NCBI RefSeq assembly: GCF_000269805.1
Contig: NZ_JH711481.1
Coordinates: 559,779-623,778 of the forward strand
Reading direction: 5' to 3'
DNA from: Actinomyces massiliensis 4401292
GTDB lineage: Bacteria; Actinomycetota; Actinomycetes; Actinomycetales; Actinomycetaceae
Length of the DNA stretch: 64,000 nt
Below are positions 1 to 9,345 of this stretch, one piece after another. The position numbers were made by a program, and so were the translations under genes. Position 1 is the first letter of the stretch. Each line of letters starts with the position of its first letter. The notes beneath the pieces were generated by a model. The model had not been told where the DNA came from. It did not search any database and saw only the letters and a program-made list of their open reading frames with translations.

Positions 1-1419
1 CAACCGGGTGAATGCGTTCTGCTGTGCGGCGCCAGCGGTTGCGGGAAATCCACATTGCTGCGCCTGATCAACGGCCTGGTGCCCAACTTCCATCCTGGAA
101 TCCTCACCGGGAGCGTTGTGGTGGCGAACGTCGATGCCTCCGCTTCACCGCTGGACGTGACCGGCCGCGAAGTCGCCACGGTCTTCCAGAATCCCCGCAC
201 CCAGTTCTTCACCTCCGACGTGCGCAGTGAGCTCGCATTCGGTCCGGAGAACTTCGGAATGAATCCTGACGTCATCCGCAGCCGCCTGATGGAGGCTGCG
301 CGGCGAACGGGGATCGAAGACCTTCTCAACGCCAATCTCTTCCGTCTCTCGGGCGGCCAGAAACAACTCGTGGCCTGCGCATCCTCAATGGTCGTCAAAC
401 CCCAGGTGCACCTGTTCGACGAGCCCACCTCGAATCTGTCGTCGGAATCGGTGGCGCTCTTGCGCAAGGTGCTCTTGGATCTGCACGCATCGGGCGCCAC
501 CATGGTCATCGCCGAACACCGATTGTCCTATCTGCGCGACATCGTGGATCGTGTGATTCTGCTCGATGGCGGCAGGATCGTGCGCGAGATGCCCGCCGCG
601 CACTTGTGGGCGATGAGCGAGCGGGAGCGAACCGACCTGGGACTGCGCGCCCTTCGCCCGGTCACCCCCATGCAGCCGTCCCTCGTCCTGCACGCCGAGG
701 ATGAAGGTTCCGAGAAGAACGACCAGGGGTCCACAGCGCATACGACTGACATCAGCACGCAGAATGCTCAAGACGACGCATCGACCCGGAGCGCACGCGG
801 CCTGGTGCTGGAGAACCTGCGCTTCTCCTATGGTTCCCACCGGGTCCTCAACATTCCGCGACTCGAGCTGCCACGCGGTCGGGTGACCGCACTCGTCGGT
901 CCCAACGGAGCGGGAAAATCGACTCTCACGCGCGTGCTCGTCGGCCTCGAGCGGGCCCGCGGCACGATTCGCCTGGACGGGCGGATCATTCGCAGCAAGG
1001 AGAGAACCAAACTCGGCTATGTCGTCATGCAGGACGTTCATCGTCAACTCTTCGGCGCCGAGGTGCGTGAAGAACTCACTCTGGGCATACCCTCCAAAGA
1101 TCTCGACGACAACCGGATTGACCGGATCCTGATCGATCACGGCCTGACCGACGTGGCGGAGCGTCACCCCATGTCATTGTCGGGCGGTCAGAAGCAGCGT
1201 CTGGTCGTCGCTGCGGCGCAGATGGTCGATAAAGAGATCTATGTCTTCGACGAGCCCTCCTCGGGACTGGATTATCGGCATCTGCACTCCACGGCGCACA
1301 CAATCCGCGACCTCGCTGAAGCGGACAAGGTGGTCGTCATCGTCACTCACGACGAGGAACTGCTGGCCGCCTGCGCCGACCACGTCGTGAAGATACAGCC
1401 ATTGACTCGATCACTCTGA
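1..1419 (+). CDS. Double ABC ATPase of an ECF-type transporter (5' end cut off)
   Basis: Cytoplasmic energising subunit of an importer, probably an energy-coupling-factor (ECF) vitamin or metal transporter. Frame 1 is open from the first base, so the true start lies left of the window; 472 residues are visible. There are two ABC domains in tandem. Domain 1 has Walker A GASGCGKST at visible residues 10-18, signature LSGGQ and Walker B LFDEPTS. Domain 2 has Walker A GPNGAGKST near residue 300, LSGGQKQR and VFDEPSSG. A low-complexity linker of about 50 residues (around residues 215-265) joins them. The fused EcfA1-EcfA2 arrangement is common in actinobacteria. Any S component and EcfT are outside the window, so the substrate cannot be named. 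It converges on dciA. Confidence 0.85.
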   Translation, partial: QPGECVLLCGASGCGKSTLLRLINGLVPNFHPGILTGSVVVANVDASASPLDVTGREVATVFQNPRTQFFTSDVRSELAFGPENFGMNPDVIRSRLMEAARRTGIEDLLNANLFRLSGGQKQLVACASSMVVKPQVHLFDEPTSNLSSESVALLRKVLLDLHASGATMVIAEHRLSYLRDIVDRVILLDGGRIVREMPAAHLWAMSERERTDLGLRALRPVTPMQPSLVLHAEDEGSEKNDQGSTAHTTDISTQNAQDDASTRSARGLVLENLRFSYGSHRVLNIPRLELPRGRVTALVGPNGAGKSTLTRVLVGLERARGTIRLDGRIIRSKERTKLGYVVMQDVHRQLFGAEVREELTLGIPSKDLDDNRIDRILIDHGLTDVAERHPMSLSGGQKQRLVVAAAQMVDKEIYVFDEPSSGLDYRHLHSTAHTIRDLAEADKVVVIVTHDEELLAACADHVVKIQPLTRSL

Positions 1420-1452
1420 CCGGCCGATCTCCACGGAACAGCTCGCACAAGA

Positions 1453-1561
1453 GGCGCCAGAGGCGGTCGACGGCCGATATGAGCTGATATGAGCCGTCAT
1501 CATTAGGCATCATCAAGCCTCACCCATAGGTATCCCGCGGGCCGCGACCGCCTCTGGCGCC
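1453..1561. repeat. 17-bp inverted repeat in the convergent gap
   Basis: GGCGCCAGAGGCGGTCG at 1453-1469 is repeated as its exact reverse complement at 1545-1561, inside the last codons of dciA. The arms are 75 bp apart, between two convergent genes. A role as a bidirectional transcription stop is possible, but the loop is long and no T-run follows. Confidence 0.4.
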
Positions 1562-2110
1562 GCCGAAACGGCCATTGCGCCAGGTCGGCCCGGCCGGGCC
1601 CAGGATTCGGATCTCGACCGCACCGCCGTGACGTCCCAGGGCCTCGATCACCCGCCGCTCGATCGTGGGCAGGAGCAAGCGCAACTGCTGAGCCCACGCA
1701 CTGGATGAAGCGCGCAGAGTCAATCGCCCGGGCTCGAAGCTCTCAATGACGGCATGCCCGGCGATCTGCGGTCCCACGATCTCGGTCCACCTCACCGACA
1801 CCGACGCGACAGCCAGATGATTCGCCCATCCGTGCGACTCCGCATACCGCCGAAGGTCGTTCTTACCGGTACGCGGATCGAAGCGCGTCGGACCAGGGCG
1901 ATCGCGTCCCGGAGGCAGTCCGGGACCGCGATCGGTCTCGTCGGGTGATCCGGAGGCGTCCGCTTTCATCCGCCGCTCATCCCAAACAGCGACACCGTCC
2001 TGGCTCGCGACCTGTCGCCATAAGGCCTTGCGAACCTCGCCCGCCTCCCAGGCATGCCCTCGTTCACGAGCCAACGCACGCATGGCCAAAGCGTCGCCGT
2101 CCTCAGTCAC
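1520..2110 (-). CDS. dciA: DciA-like DUF721 protein (helicase-loading factor)
   Basis: Protein of 196 residues with a C-terminal DUF721 domain (about residues 90-175, with W-x-E-I-V-G-P near its start and the S-S-x-A-W-A-Q-Q-L-R-L-L motif typical of the family). DUF721 proteins of the DciA type help load the replicative helicase DnaB in bacteria that lack DnaC. The first 90 residues are charged and low in complexity. The start overlaps the recF stop by 8 bp, which suggests translational coupling. Position directly after dnaA-dnaN-recF is the standard actinobacterial place for this gene. The usual next gene, gyrB, is absent here. Confidence 0.85.
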   Translation of the reverse strand: MTEDGDALAMRALARERGHAWEAGEVRKALWRQVASQDGVAVWDERRMKADASGSPDETDRGPGLPPGRDRPGPTRFDPRTGKNDLRRYAESHGWANHLAVASVSVRWTEIVGPQIAGHAVIESFEPGRLTLRASSSAWAQQLRLLLPTIERRVIEALGRHGGAVEIRILGPAGPTWRNGRFGGARGGRGPRDTYG

Positions 2111-3320
2111 GACTCACCCCCGAAGAGGAGACACTGAAGCGCATCGCGTCCAGTTCAGCGGGTATGTCCTCATCGACCGCCGCGGTCAGCAGTGCCTGCT
2201 GCGCTCCGACGACGACACCCGCCAGTGCCCCGCGACGTCCAGCGTCAAGCGAGGCGAAGACATCGTCAAGAATGAGAACCGGTTCGCCATCGCCGCCATA
2301 GGCATCGACATCATGTCGGAGCATCTCATAGGACGCCAGCCGCAGTGCCAGTGCTAGAGACCACTGCTCACCATGGGAGGCGAATCCCTTCGCGGGCAGG
2401 GCTCCCACGTGGAGGATCAGATCATCTCGATGCGCGCCGACCAGATTGGCTCCACGATCGATCTCGCGATCCCTCAATTCGGACATGGCCGCCTCCAGGC
2501 GCATGGCGATCGAGGAGACATCGTTGAGCGCCGTCTCGGCATCCGTTACTGCCATGTCATCACTCGGATCGGGCTCCGCGCGACCCTCGTGAAGCAGCAG
2601 GCTGGACCGGTAGGCGAGGTGCGCTGCTGACTGTCCCTGACTGACTCGCTCATAAGAGGACGCCGCCCACGGGCGCAGTCGAGTGACGACGTCGACGCGC
2701 GCGGCGATGAGCCGAGCGGCAGCAGCGGCCAATTGGGCATCCCACACCTCGAGGCTGGAGATCATGGAGGCCGGCACGCCCCCTGAACGACGCGCGGATC
2801 GGGCCGACTTCAGCAGACTGGATCGCTGAGCAAGGATCTTGTCGTGCTCGGCGCGCACCCCGGCCAGAGAAGGACGCAGGGTGACGGCCAAGTCATCGAG
2901 AAAACGACGTCGTACCCCCGGTTCCTCACGCACCAGAGACAGATCTTCAGGCGCGAAGACGACAGCGCGCAGAATTCCCAGAAGTTCACGGGGCCGTACG
3001 ACTCCGCGATTGAGCCGGGCACGATTCGCCTTTCCCGCGATGATCTCGATCTCCAGAACACTGGGACGATCACCATGAACCGCCTTGGCCCGCACGACTG
3101 CTCCACCCGGTTGCGGCTGACCCGGCGCAGCTCGACGGACCAAAGCGGTGTCCGCACCGACTCGGTGGCTCGAAAGGGTCGACAGATAAGCGATCGCCTC
3201 AACGAGGTTGGTCTTCCCCTGTCCATTGGGCCCTACGAAAGCCGTGGGACCGGGCTGAAGAGCGAGAACCAGTTCATCGTAGGAACGGAAGTCGTCGAGT
3301 GCGAGATCTGAGACGTACAC
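2103..3320 (-). CDS. recF: DNA replication and repair protein RecF
   Basis: SMC-like ATPase that helps load RecA at single-strand gaps through RecFOR. The N terminus V-Y-V-S-D-L-A-L-D-D-F-R-S-Y is the typical RecF opening, so I place the GTG start at 3320 and not further upstream; this gives 405 residues. Walker A is GPNGQGKT around residue 30. The C-terminal part has the ABC-type signature and Walker B LILDDVFASLD. It lies 31 bp after dnaN and overlaps dciA, so dnaA/dnaN/recF/dciA probably form one transcription unit, perhaps with extra promoters. No strong ribosome binding site is visible before the GTG. Confidence 0.95.
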   Translation of the reverse strand: MYVSDLALDDFRSYDELVLALQPGPTAFVGPNGQGKTNLVEAIAYLSTLSSHRVGADTALVRRAAPGQPQPGGAVVRAKAVHGDRPSVLEIEIIAGKANRARLNRGVVRPRELLGILRAVVFAPEDLSLVREEPGVRRRFLDDLAVTLRPSLAGVRAEHDKILAQRSSLLKSARSARRSGGVPASMISSLEVWDAQLAAAAARLIAARVDVVTRLRPWAASSYERVSQGQSAAHLAYRSSLLLHEGRAEPDPSDDMAVTDAETALNDVSSIAMRLEAAMSELRDREIDRGANLVGAHRDDLILHVGALPAKGFASHGEQWSLALALRLASYEMLRHDVDAYGGDGEPVLILDDVFASLDAGRRGALAGVVVGAQQALLTAAVDEDIPAELDAMRFSVSSSGVSRD

Positions 3321-3351
3321 GGATGTGCACGGGCGCGTATGCCCGTCCTGC

Positions 3352-4485
3352 TCAGGCGCCGAAACGGATCGGCATGAGGAGGTAGCGGAAGGAGGTGTCC
3401 TCCTCACCGCCAATAGCACTCATACCGGTCAGGACTGCGGGCTTGGATGGATGAGTGAAATCAACCTTGACATACGGCTGCGTAATCGCACCGAGACCGT
3501 CAATCAGATAACCGGGGTTGAAGGCCGTCGTGATGTCCTCGCCATCGAGATGAGCAACCAGTTGCTCAGAAGCTTGAGCGTCGTCGCCCTGTCCTGCATC
3601 CAATGTCAGAGTGCCCTCGGAGAAGGCCATGTGAATCGGGGTGGAGCGATCAGCCACCAGGCTGACACGGCGTACTGCGCCCATGAGCTCCTCACGTCCC
3701 ACAGTCGCATGAATGGTCGTGGTCTCCGGGAACAATCGCAGGACAGGGGGGTAGTCGCCATCGGTCAGCAGACTTGTGGTACGCCGTCCACCCGCCTCGA
3801 AGCCGATGAGACTGGAGGTCGTCGAACCGGAGTCCGTCAGCGCCACTGTCACCTCGCCGGTGGAGGTCAGGGATTTCGCTACATCGGAGAGCGTTCGGGC
3901 TTTGAGCAGCGCATGCGTCGACAGCCCGTCATCCTGGGGGGACCAGGTCATGTCGCGCACCGCCAAGCGATAGCGATCAGTGGCCATAAGAGTCAGAGAC
4001 TCCCCATCGACCTCCATCTGCACGCTCGTCAGCAGAGGAAGCGTCTCGTCCCGCGAGGCCGCTATCGAGACTTGGCTGACTGCCCGGGCCAAGTCGTGGG
4101 CATCGACTGTGCCGGCCACTGCGGGCATGGCCGGCAGGTCCGGGTAGTCATCAGCGGCCATAGCGGCCAAGGAGAAGTGCGCAGCACCGCATGAGACGGC
4201 GACCTTCGTGCCCTCGACCTCCAGGTCGACCGGCTTGGAGGGGAGAGCCTTGGCGATGTCCGCCAATAGACGCCCCGATACCAGGACGACGCCCTCTTCC
4301 TCGACTTCCGCGGCGACCTCGCAGCGTGCGGACACCTCGTAGTCGAAGGACGCCAGGATGAGGGAGGCGCGCGTGGCTTCCAAACGTACGCCCGCCAGCA
4401 CGGGCACGGGCGGACGAGCGGGTACTGAGCGGGCGGTCCAGGTGACGGCCTCGGCCAGGACGTCGCGGTCGACCCTCAGCTTCAT
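3352..4485 (-). CDS. dnaN: DNA polymerase III beta subunit (sliding clamp)
   Basis: Ring-shaped processivity clamp for DNA polymerase III; 377 residues, normal for the family. The start is set at the ATG of MKLRVDRDVLAEAV because AAGGAGG lies 7-8 bases upstream. An in-frame upstream extension to 4533 has no such support. The C terminus has the usual Y-L-L-M-P-I-R-F ending that contributes to the protein-binding cleft. It sits between the putative oriC and recF, as in most actinobacteria. Confidence 0.97.
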   Translation of the reverse strand: MKLRVDRDVLAEAVTWTARSVPARPPVPVLAGVRLEATRASLILASFDYEVSARCEVAAEVEEEGVVLVSGRLLADIAKALPSKPVDLEVEGTKVAVSCGAAHFSLAAMAADDYPDLPAMPAVAGTVDAHDLARAVSQVSIAASRDETLPLLTSVQMEVDGESLTLMATDRYRLAVRDMTWSPQDDGLSTHALLKARTLSDVAKSLTSTGEVTVALTDSGSTTSSLIGFEAGGRRTTSLLTDGDYPPVLRLFPETTTIHATVGREELMGAVRRVSLVADRSTPIHMAFSEGTLTLDAGQGDDAQASEQLVAHLDGEDITTAFNPGYLIDGLGAITQPYVKVDFTHPSKPAVLTGMSAIGGEEDTSFRYLLMPIRFGA

Positions 4486-5044
4486 AGGGCGCCTCCTTGA
4501 TACGAACGGGTATGAACGAGTGTGAGCGAGCACGGACGAGCGCGAGTGAGCGATTCCGTTTCCCGGTCAGGGGCAGAACTATCCAGGTGGAGTCTAGACG
4601 CATGAGGGAGGGATGCGTCCACATGCCGGTATGACCAATGTGCTCGCCACTGCGCCCGTCGTCTCTCCTGAGCCCCGGCGGGGTGGCCGGCACCCTTGAT
4701 GCGGGCTGTGGGGATGGGTTCGTGTGATGGAAGTTCAGTAGGGGTATTAGGAGATGTGGATTCTGGGGATAAGCCCGTTGCGGCCCGGAAGCGCGCGGGA
4801 GGCGGATGTGGAACGACAAAAGAGTGGTTCAGTGGAGCCGGCTCGTCAGCAGTGGTTTTCCCCGCGCATCCGCTGATGAGCTCGCAGGCCCAGTAACCGT
4901 CATCCACATGGCGGGGCGAGTTGTCCACCGGAACGCGCAGACTTCTCCCCAAGGGGCGCGACGGACCCGTTCTTCCCTGTTCTTCTCGGTATTCCGCGGT
5001 TTCCAGCGCTGTGTCTTGGTGTGGCCTGGTGGGCGGCGTCGGGC
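4486..5044. other. dnaA-dnaN intergenic region, candidate oriC
   Basis: This 559-bp gene-free stretch between dnaA and dnaN is where actinobacterial origins usually lie. It contains several near-consensus DnaA boxes: TGTGGATTC at 4755-4763, TGGGGATAA at 4764-4772 (one change from the reverse complement of TTATCCACA), CATCCACAT near 4901-4909 and TTGTCCACC at 4921-4929. No perfect box was found by eye, which fits low-affinity arrays. No long A+T tract is obvious. A GC-skew plot or marker-frequency data would confirm the origin. Confidence 0.65.
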
Positions 5045-6670
5045 TCATCGGGGAGCCTGAGCGGCCTGCTTGATGCGAGCGGTGATCTCCTGGACCTGGT
5101 TGTAGGTGTCGCGACGCTCGGCCATCTGCGTACTGATCTTGCGACTCGCGCTCATGACGGTTGTGTGGTCCTTGCCACCGAACTCTTTCCCGATCTTGGT
5201 CGTCGACATCTCGATCAGCTCGCGGCACAAGTACATGGCGATGTGGCGGGCGTGCACCATGGTCTGCGCCCGGTCCTTGGAGCGCAGGTCTTCGATCGTC
5301 AGGTTGAAGTAATCGGCTGTCTGAGTCATGACCATGGCGGCAGTGATCTCTCCGCCGCCCGAGTTGGCAATGATGTCCTTGAGCACCATCTCCGCCAATG
5401 TCTGGTCGATGGGCTGATCGGTCAGTGAGGCGAAGGCGGTGACGCGTATCAGCGCTCCCTCGAGCTCGCGGATATTAGTGGTGACCCGGCTGGCGATGTA
5501 CTCCAGGACGGGCATCGGCAGATCAACGCCTTCGGCACTGGCCTTGTTGCGCAGGATCGCGGTACGGGTTTCCAGAGTCGGAGGTTGAACGTCGACGGTG
5601 AGTCCGGATTCGAAGCGCGATAAGAGACGCTTCTCAAATCCCTTGAGGTCTTTGGGGGGCAGGTCGGAAGTGAGAACGACCTGCTTGTTGGCCATATAGA
5701 GGGTATTGAAGGTGTGGAAGAACTCTTCAAGAGTTTGTTCCTTGCCGCCCAGGAACTGGACGTCGTCGACCAGCAGGATGTCGACGTCGCGGTAGCGTCT
5801 CTTGAAGTCATTCATTTTGCCCTCGGCCACGGAGGCGATGAAATCCGAGACGAATTCTTCGGAGGAGACGTATTTGATGATCATGTCCCGGTACAGAGAC
5901 CGCGCATGGTTGCCGATGGCATGCAGAAGGTGAGTCTTCCCCAATCCTGATCCACCGTAGATGAACAACGGGTTGTAGCCGCCGGTGGAACGATCCGAAG
6001 CTGCATTGCCGGGCTGCTCCGCCACTTTCAGCGCGGCTGCGAAGGCGAAGCGGTTGGAATCGCCCATGACGTAGTTGTCGAAGGTATACCGAGGGTTCAA
6101 GTGCGAACTCTTGTCGAAGCTCTGCGCATTCTCGGAACGTGCGAAGGCGGCGGCGGGGTTGGTGACGTAAGCCGGTGTCGTCGAATGCGACGGATGCGTC
6201 GAGTGCGTTGGAGATGTCGAATGCATGGGGTGCAGGGATTGAGGGCTGTTGGCACTGGGGGTTGCGGACGGTTCGACGTCGGATGGACGAGCGTGCACGA
6301 CCGGTTCGGGTGCGTCGGCCTCTGCCAGTGCCGAGGATAGATCGGGGACCTGGGGCTGAGGCGGCACGGGTTGCGGTGTGCGGGTGACGGGGATCGCCGG
6401 CGCGGGTGCCCCGGTATCCAAGGAGGTATCGACAGTGACCTCGAAGGGGACGTCATGACCCCAAACCTGTGTGAGGGCCTGACTGATGGTGGCACGCGCC
6501 TCCTCGACCTTGCTCTTGGTGAAGGGCGAGCCGGCGACGAGCACGAGGGTGCCGTCGACATCGATCACGCGCGTCATCCGAATGATGGAGAGCTTGCCAG
6601 TGCTCAGCTCGGTGGAGTCGGACAGGATCTCCAGGACTGACTGCCACTTGGTAGTTGCTTCGTCTGGCAC
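5045..6670 (-). CDS. dnaA: Chromosomal replication initiator DnaA
   Basis: AAA+ initiator that binds DnaA boxes and opens oriC; 541 residues. Domain I is about residues 1-90, followed by a Pro/Ser/Thr/His-rich linker to about residue 195. Domain III has Walker [10 protein letters not shown] and Walker [10 protein letters not shown]. Domain IV near the C terminus has the DnaA signature with [12 protein letters not shown], which contacts the box. The start is GTG at 6670, with CAGGAG 7 bases before it. The linker is rich in repeated Ser/Thr-His-Pro steps. Perfect and near-perfect DnaA boxes just upstream suggest autoregulation. Confidence 0.97.
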   Translation of the reverse strand: MPDEATTKWQSVLEILSDSTELSTGKLSIIRMTRVIDVDGTLVLVAGSPFTKSKVEEARATISQALTQVWGHDVPFEVTVDTSLDTGAPAPAIPVTRTPQPVPPQPQVPDLSSALAEADAPEPVVHARPSDVEPSATPSANSPQSLHPMHSTSPTHSTHPSHSTTPAYVTNPAAAFARSENAQSFDKSSHLNPRYTFDNYVMGDSNRFAFAAALKVAEQPGNAASDRSTGGYNPLFIYGGSGLGKTHLLHAIGNHARSLYRDMIIKYVSSEEFVSDFIASVAEGKMNDFKRRYRDVDILLVDDVQFLGGKEQTLEEFFHTFNTLYMANKQVVLTSDLPPKDLKGFEKRLLSRFESGLTVDVQPPTLETRTAILRNKASAEGVDLPMPVLEYIASRVTTNIRELEGALIRVTAFASLTDQPIDQTLAEMVLKDIIANSGGGEITAAMVMTQTADYFNLTIEDLRSKDRAQTMVHARHIAMYLCRELIEMSTTKIGKEFGGKDHTTVMSASRKISTQMAERRDTYNQVQEITARIKQAAQAPR

Positions 6671-7082
6671 GACGTGCTCCTGATGTACGGGGGTGATCGA
6701 GGTTCACATCATGAAGTTTTTCCACAGGGTTGTCCACACGTGTGTCTATTCTGTCTGCTCTCAGTCCATTCACGACGTGCCGTGACGTGCCATGACATGC
6801 CGTGACATGCATGGACTCGGTCCGTGTCCCACTCAGTGTCAGGGCGACAGGGCGGGGTCGCGGCACCCATGCGGACTGTGCGGACTGTGCGGGTGTCACC
6901 GGTCATGTGCGCGCCGCTTCGGATTCTGCAGAGTCTACGAGTCCGAATCCACAGGTCCGGAGTCGAGCGAGTCAACAGGGTGGGGATTGGCGGACCGCCG
7001 GGCGGGCGCGGGTCGGTTCACGTCAATGACGGTCAGTGACGACGGCGTGTCAGGACTCTCATCGCGGACACCACAAGATCGT
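6671..7082. promoter_or_regulatory. dnaA-rpmH divergent region with DnaA boxes
   Basis: Gap between dnaA (left) and rpmH (right). TTTTCCACA at 6718-6726 differs by one base from a DnaA box, and TTGTCCACA at 6730-6738 is a perfect actinobacterial DnaA box; both lie 50-70 bp before the dnaA start. Further right are 10-bp tandem repeats (6771-6810) and a 9-bp duplication GCGGACTGT near 6870-6890. This probably contains the dnaA promoter under DnaA control and may be part of a bipartite origin. Confidence 0.6.
6771..6810. repeat. Four 10-bp tandem repeats upstream of dnaA
   Basis: Four consecutive decamers read CACGACGTGC, CGTGACGTGC, CATGACATGC and CGTGACATGC. The period is one DNA helical turn, so a protein bound to each unit would sit on the same face. 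They lie about 33 bp from the perfect DnaA box. Confidence 0.7.
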
Positions 7083-7112
7083 TTGACCCTGCGGAAAACG
7101 GGGCCGTATTGT
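7083..7112 (+). promoter_or_regulatory. Putative promoter of rpmH-rnpA
   Basis: TTGACC at 7083-7088 and TATTGT at 7107-7112 are separated by 18 bp and lie about 110 bp before rpmH. Spacing and hexamers fit a housekeeping sigma factor promoter. Confidence 0.5.
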
Positions 7113-7224
7113 TGTGCGGACGTTCGTGCGGAGTCACGTCCCGATACATGGGGCAGCCGGTACGAGCGACCGTGTCGCGATCCCCGTGACGCACGGTTCC
7201 GATCATCCGACCAGGAGTACACCC

Positions 7225-7362
7225 GTGAGTAAGCGGACCTTCCAGCCGAACAACCGTCACCGTGCCAAGGTGCACGGCTTCCGCAAGCGCATGAGCACTC
7301 GTGCTGGCCGAGCTGTTCTCGCTGCGCGCCGTCGCAAGGGCCGCGCGCGTCTCGCCGCCTGA
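7225..7362 (+). CDS. rpmH: Ribosomal protein L34
   Basis: Small basic protein of the large ribosomal subunit; 45 residues, starting [14 protein letters not shown] and containing G-F-R-x-R-M and the C-terminal R-R-R-K-G-R-A-R-L, all diagnostic of L34. GTG start at 7225, with CCAGGAG upstream. First gene of the rpmH-rnpA-yidD-yidC-khpB-rsmG run. Confidence 0.97.
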   Translation: MSKRTFQPNNRHRAKVHGFRKRMSTRAGRAVLAARRRKGRARLAA

Positions 7363-7363
7363 G

Positions 7364-7756
7364 GTGCTCCCGGCCGCGCACCGAATGCTGCGGAGTGAGG
7401 ATTTCTTCGCCGCAGTACGATACGGTGTGCGCAGCGGCAGCCGCAGGCTGGTCATCCACTACAGCGCCGGCGAGGCCGGGGAGACGACTCCGGCTCTCGT
7501 CGGCGTCGTCGTTCCCAAGAAGCAGGTCTCGCATGCCGCTCGTCGCAATCGGATCAAGCGTCGTGTTCGTGCACTCATGAGTGCACGCGTGGGCAGCCTC
7601 GAGCCGGGGGCGCGAGTTGTCGTGCGCGGTCTGGCGGGGGCCGACGGTGCTACGAGTGATGAGCTGGGGGCTGACTTGGATCGTCTGCTCGCTCGCAGCC
7701 GCCAGGCAGCTCGGCAGTTCTCACGTACCGAGGAGCTGGAAGGGAGCCGCAGGTGA
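7364..7756 (+). CDS. rnpA: Ribonuclease P protein component
   Basis: Protein subunit of RNase P, which trims the 5' ends of tRNA precursors. I place the start at the GTG of 7364, two bases after the rpmH stop, because [15 protein letters not shown] matches the usual RnpA opening; this gives 130 residues. The RNA-binding signature [12 protein letters not shown] is present around residues 58-69. The C terminus overlaps the yidD start (GTGA). An internal ATG at 7385 is a possible alternative start. Confidence 0.93.
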   Translation: MLPAAHRMLRSEDFFAAVRYGVRSGSRRLVIHYSAGEAGETTPALVGVVVPKKQVSHAARRNRIKRRVRALMSARVGSLEPGARVVVRGLAGADGATSDELGADLDRLLARSRQAARQFSRTEELEGSRR

Positions 7757-8058
7757 GCAGAGCTGTAATTCGTCAACATGTCGTGCGCGCGCTGCTGATT
7801 CCTGTGCGCATCTATCAGACGAGTATTTCTCCGATGTTCCCGCGTCGGTGCCGTTACTACCCGACGTGCTCGGGTTACGCCGTTGAAGCAATTCAGGTCC
7901 ATGGAGCGGTCAAGGGCGTTCTCCTGGCTTCCTGGCGACTCGTGCGATGCAATCCCTTGACTCCTGGTGGCGTTGATCATGTTCCCGATCCTGGTCGATG
8001 GCGCTATCACCATCCCCACGACATTCCCCGTTTCGAGCTCGACCGGACTGCCGGATGA
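7753..8058 (+). CDS. yidD: Membrane protein insertion efficiency factor YidD
   Basis: Small membrane-associated protein (101 residues) that aids YidC-dependent insertion. It has the family core Y-Q[21 protein letters not shown] and the later R-C-N-P-x-x-x-G-G-x-D motif. GTG start overlaps the rnpA stop, so the two are translationally coupled. Confidence 0.95.
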   Translation: MSRAVIRQHVVRALLIPVRIYQTSISPMFPRRCRYYPTCSGYAVEAIQVHGAVKGVLLASWRLVRCNPLTPGGVDHVPDPGRWRYHHPHDIPRFELDRTAG

Positions 8059-8149
8059 TCATCATCGGAAGCAGGCCGAATATCCCACTAGGTTGAGAGC
8101 CGTGTGAACGGTACTCGCCGCGCCTTATAGCCTTATAGCAAGGAGTGCA

Positions 8150-9310
8150 ATGGACACGATCCTGTGGCCCCTCAAGGTCGCCGTCGCCTGGGTCATGGTC
8201 TACATCCACAAATTCCTGGTTCTCATCGGCCTGAGTGATGGTCCAGGCGTTGCCTGGGTGCTGTCGATCATTGGATTGACGATCTTCGTACGGATCCTCA
8301 TCATGCCGTTGTTCGTCAGGCAGATTCGGGCCAGCCGGGGAATGCAGCTCATGCAGCCCGAGCTCCAGGCGCTTCAGGCGAAGTACAAAGGGAAGAAGGA
8401 TGCCGCTTCGAAGCAGCGCCAACAGGAGGAGATGATGGCGCTGTACCGAAAACACGGGACGAATCCCTTCGCCTCCTGTTTTCCGATCCTCATCCAGATG
8501 CCTATATTCTTCGCACTCTTCCGGGTGCTGGCGAATCTCCAGGCGATTGCCGAGGGCACTTATGAGGGCCGTGATTCGATCGGTCCGCTCACTGCCGATC
8601 TGGCGAATCAGGTTCAACACTCCACAGTCTTCGGGGCGAGTCTTTCCTCGTCCTTCATGAATCCTTCGGATATATCCTCGGCCCTGACCGTCAAGATCGT
8701 CACCGTCATCATGATCATCGCCATGAGCGCCACACAGTGGTACACGATGGCGCAGCTGAGCATGAAGAATATGCCCGAGTCATCCAAGAACTCGGACAAT
8801 CCCATGATGCGTTCTCAGCGCATGATGATGACGATCATGCCCCTCTTCTTCGCATTTACTGGTGTGCAGTTCCAGATCGGCGTGCTGATCTACTGGGTCA
8901 CCTCGAACCTGTGGACCATGGGGCAGCAGTTCTACACCATTAGTCGGATGCCTGCGCCCGGGTCGGAGGCGGAGAAGAAGTTCCGAGCCCGTGAGAATGC
9001 CAAGCGCGCCCGCAAGGGTCTGCCCTCTCTGGAAGAGGAGGAACGCGCGAAGGCCGAGGCTGAGGGGAAGGTCTCTACCAGTGGGCAGCGTGCCCAGCCG
9101 GTGCGAAAGGACCGGCAGAAGAAGAACTCTGAGCAGTCATCGACCGCGGATGAAGCCGCTATGACGGCTGAGGGTGAATCGTCGTCCCGCAGACCCGGAG
9201 GTCTGACGGATGAGGAGATCGCGCGTCGTCGCTACGAGAAGCGGGCGCGTGAGCGGAAGCGCGCAGCCGAGCGGCGCAAGGCCCAGAATAAGAAGAAGCG
9301 CCGGAGCTGA
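8150..9310 (+). CDS. yidC: Membrane protein insertase YidC
   Basis: Inserts and folds inner-membrane proteins, alone or with Sec; 386 residues. The 60KD_IMP core spans about residues 20-270 with around five membrane segments, including the conserved Arg in V-R-I-L-I-M-P-L-F-V-R-Q and the later F-P-I-L-I-Q-M-P-I-F-F-A-L-F. The C-terminal 110 residues are a highly charged tail rich in Lys, Arg and Glu ending K-K-K-R-R-S, probably ribosome-interacting. ATG at 8150 is preceded by CAAGGAG. A 91-bp gap separates it from yidD. Confidence 0.96.
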   Translation: MDTILWPLKVAVAWVMVYIHKFLVLIGLSDGPGVAWVLSIIGLTIFVRILIMPLFVRQIRASRGMQLMQPELQALQAKYKGKKDAASKQRQQEEMMALYRKHGTNPFASCFPILIQMPIFFALFRVLANLQAIAEGTYEGRDSIGPLTADLANQVQHSTVFGASLSSSFMNPSDISSALTVKIVTVIMIIAMSATQWYTMAQLSMKNMPESSKNSDNPMMRSQRMMMTIMPLFFAFTGVQFQIGVLIYWVTSNLWTMGQQFYTISRMPAPGSEAEKKFRARENAKRARKGLPSLEEEERAKAEAEGKVSTSGQRAQPVRKDRQKKNSEQSSTADEAAMTAEGESSSRRPGGLTDEEIARRRYEKRARERKRAAERRKAQNKKKRRS

Positions 9311-9345
9311 GTCACAGTCGGAACATTGAGAAGAACGGACTCATC

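Noticed and set aside
3321-3419. N-terminal extension of RecF
   Set aside because: The extra 33 codons overlap the dnaN stop and do not look like RecF; the family opening begins at the GTG of 3320.
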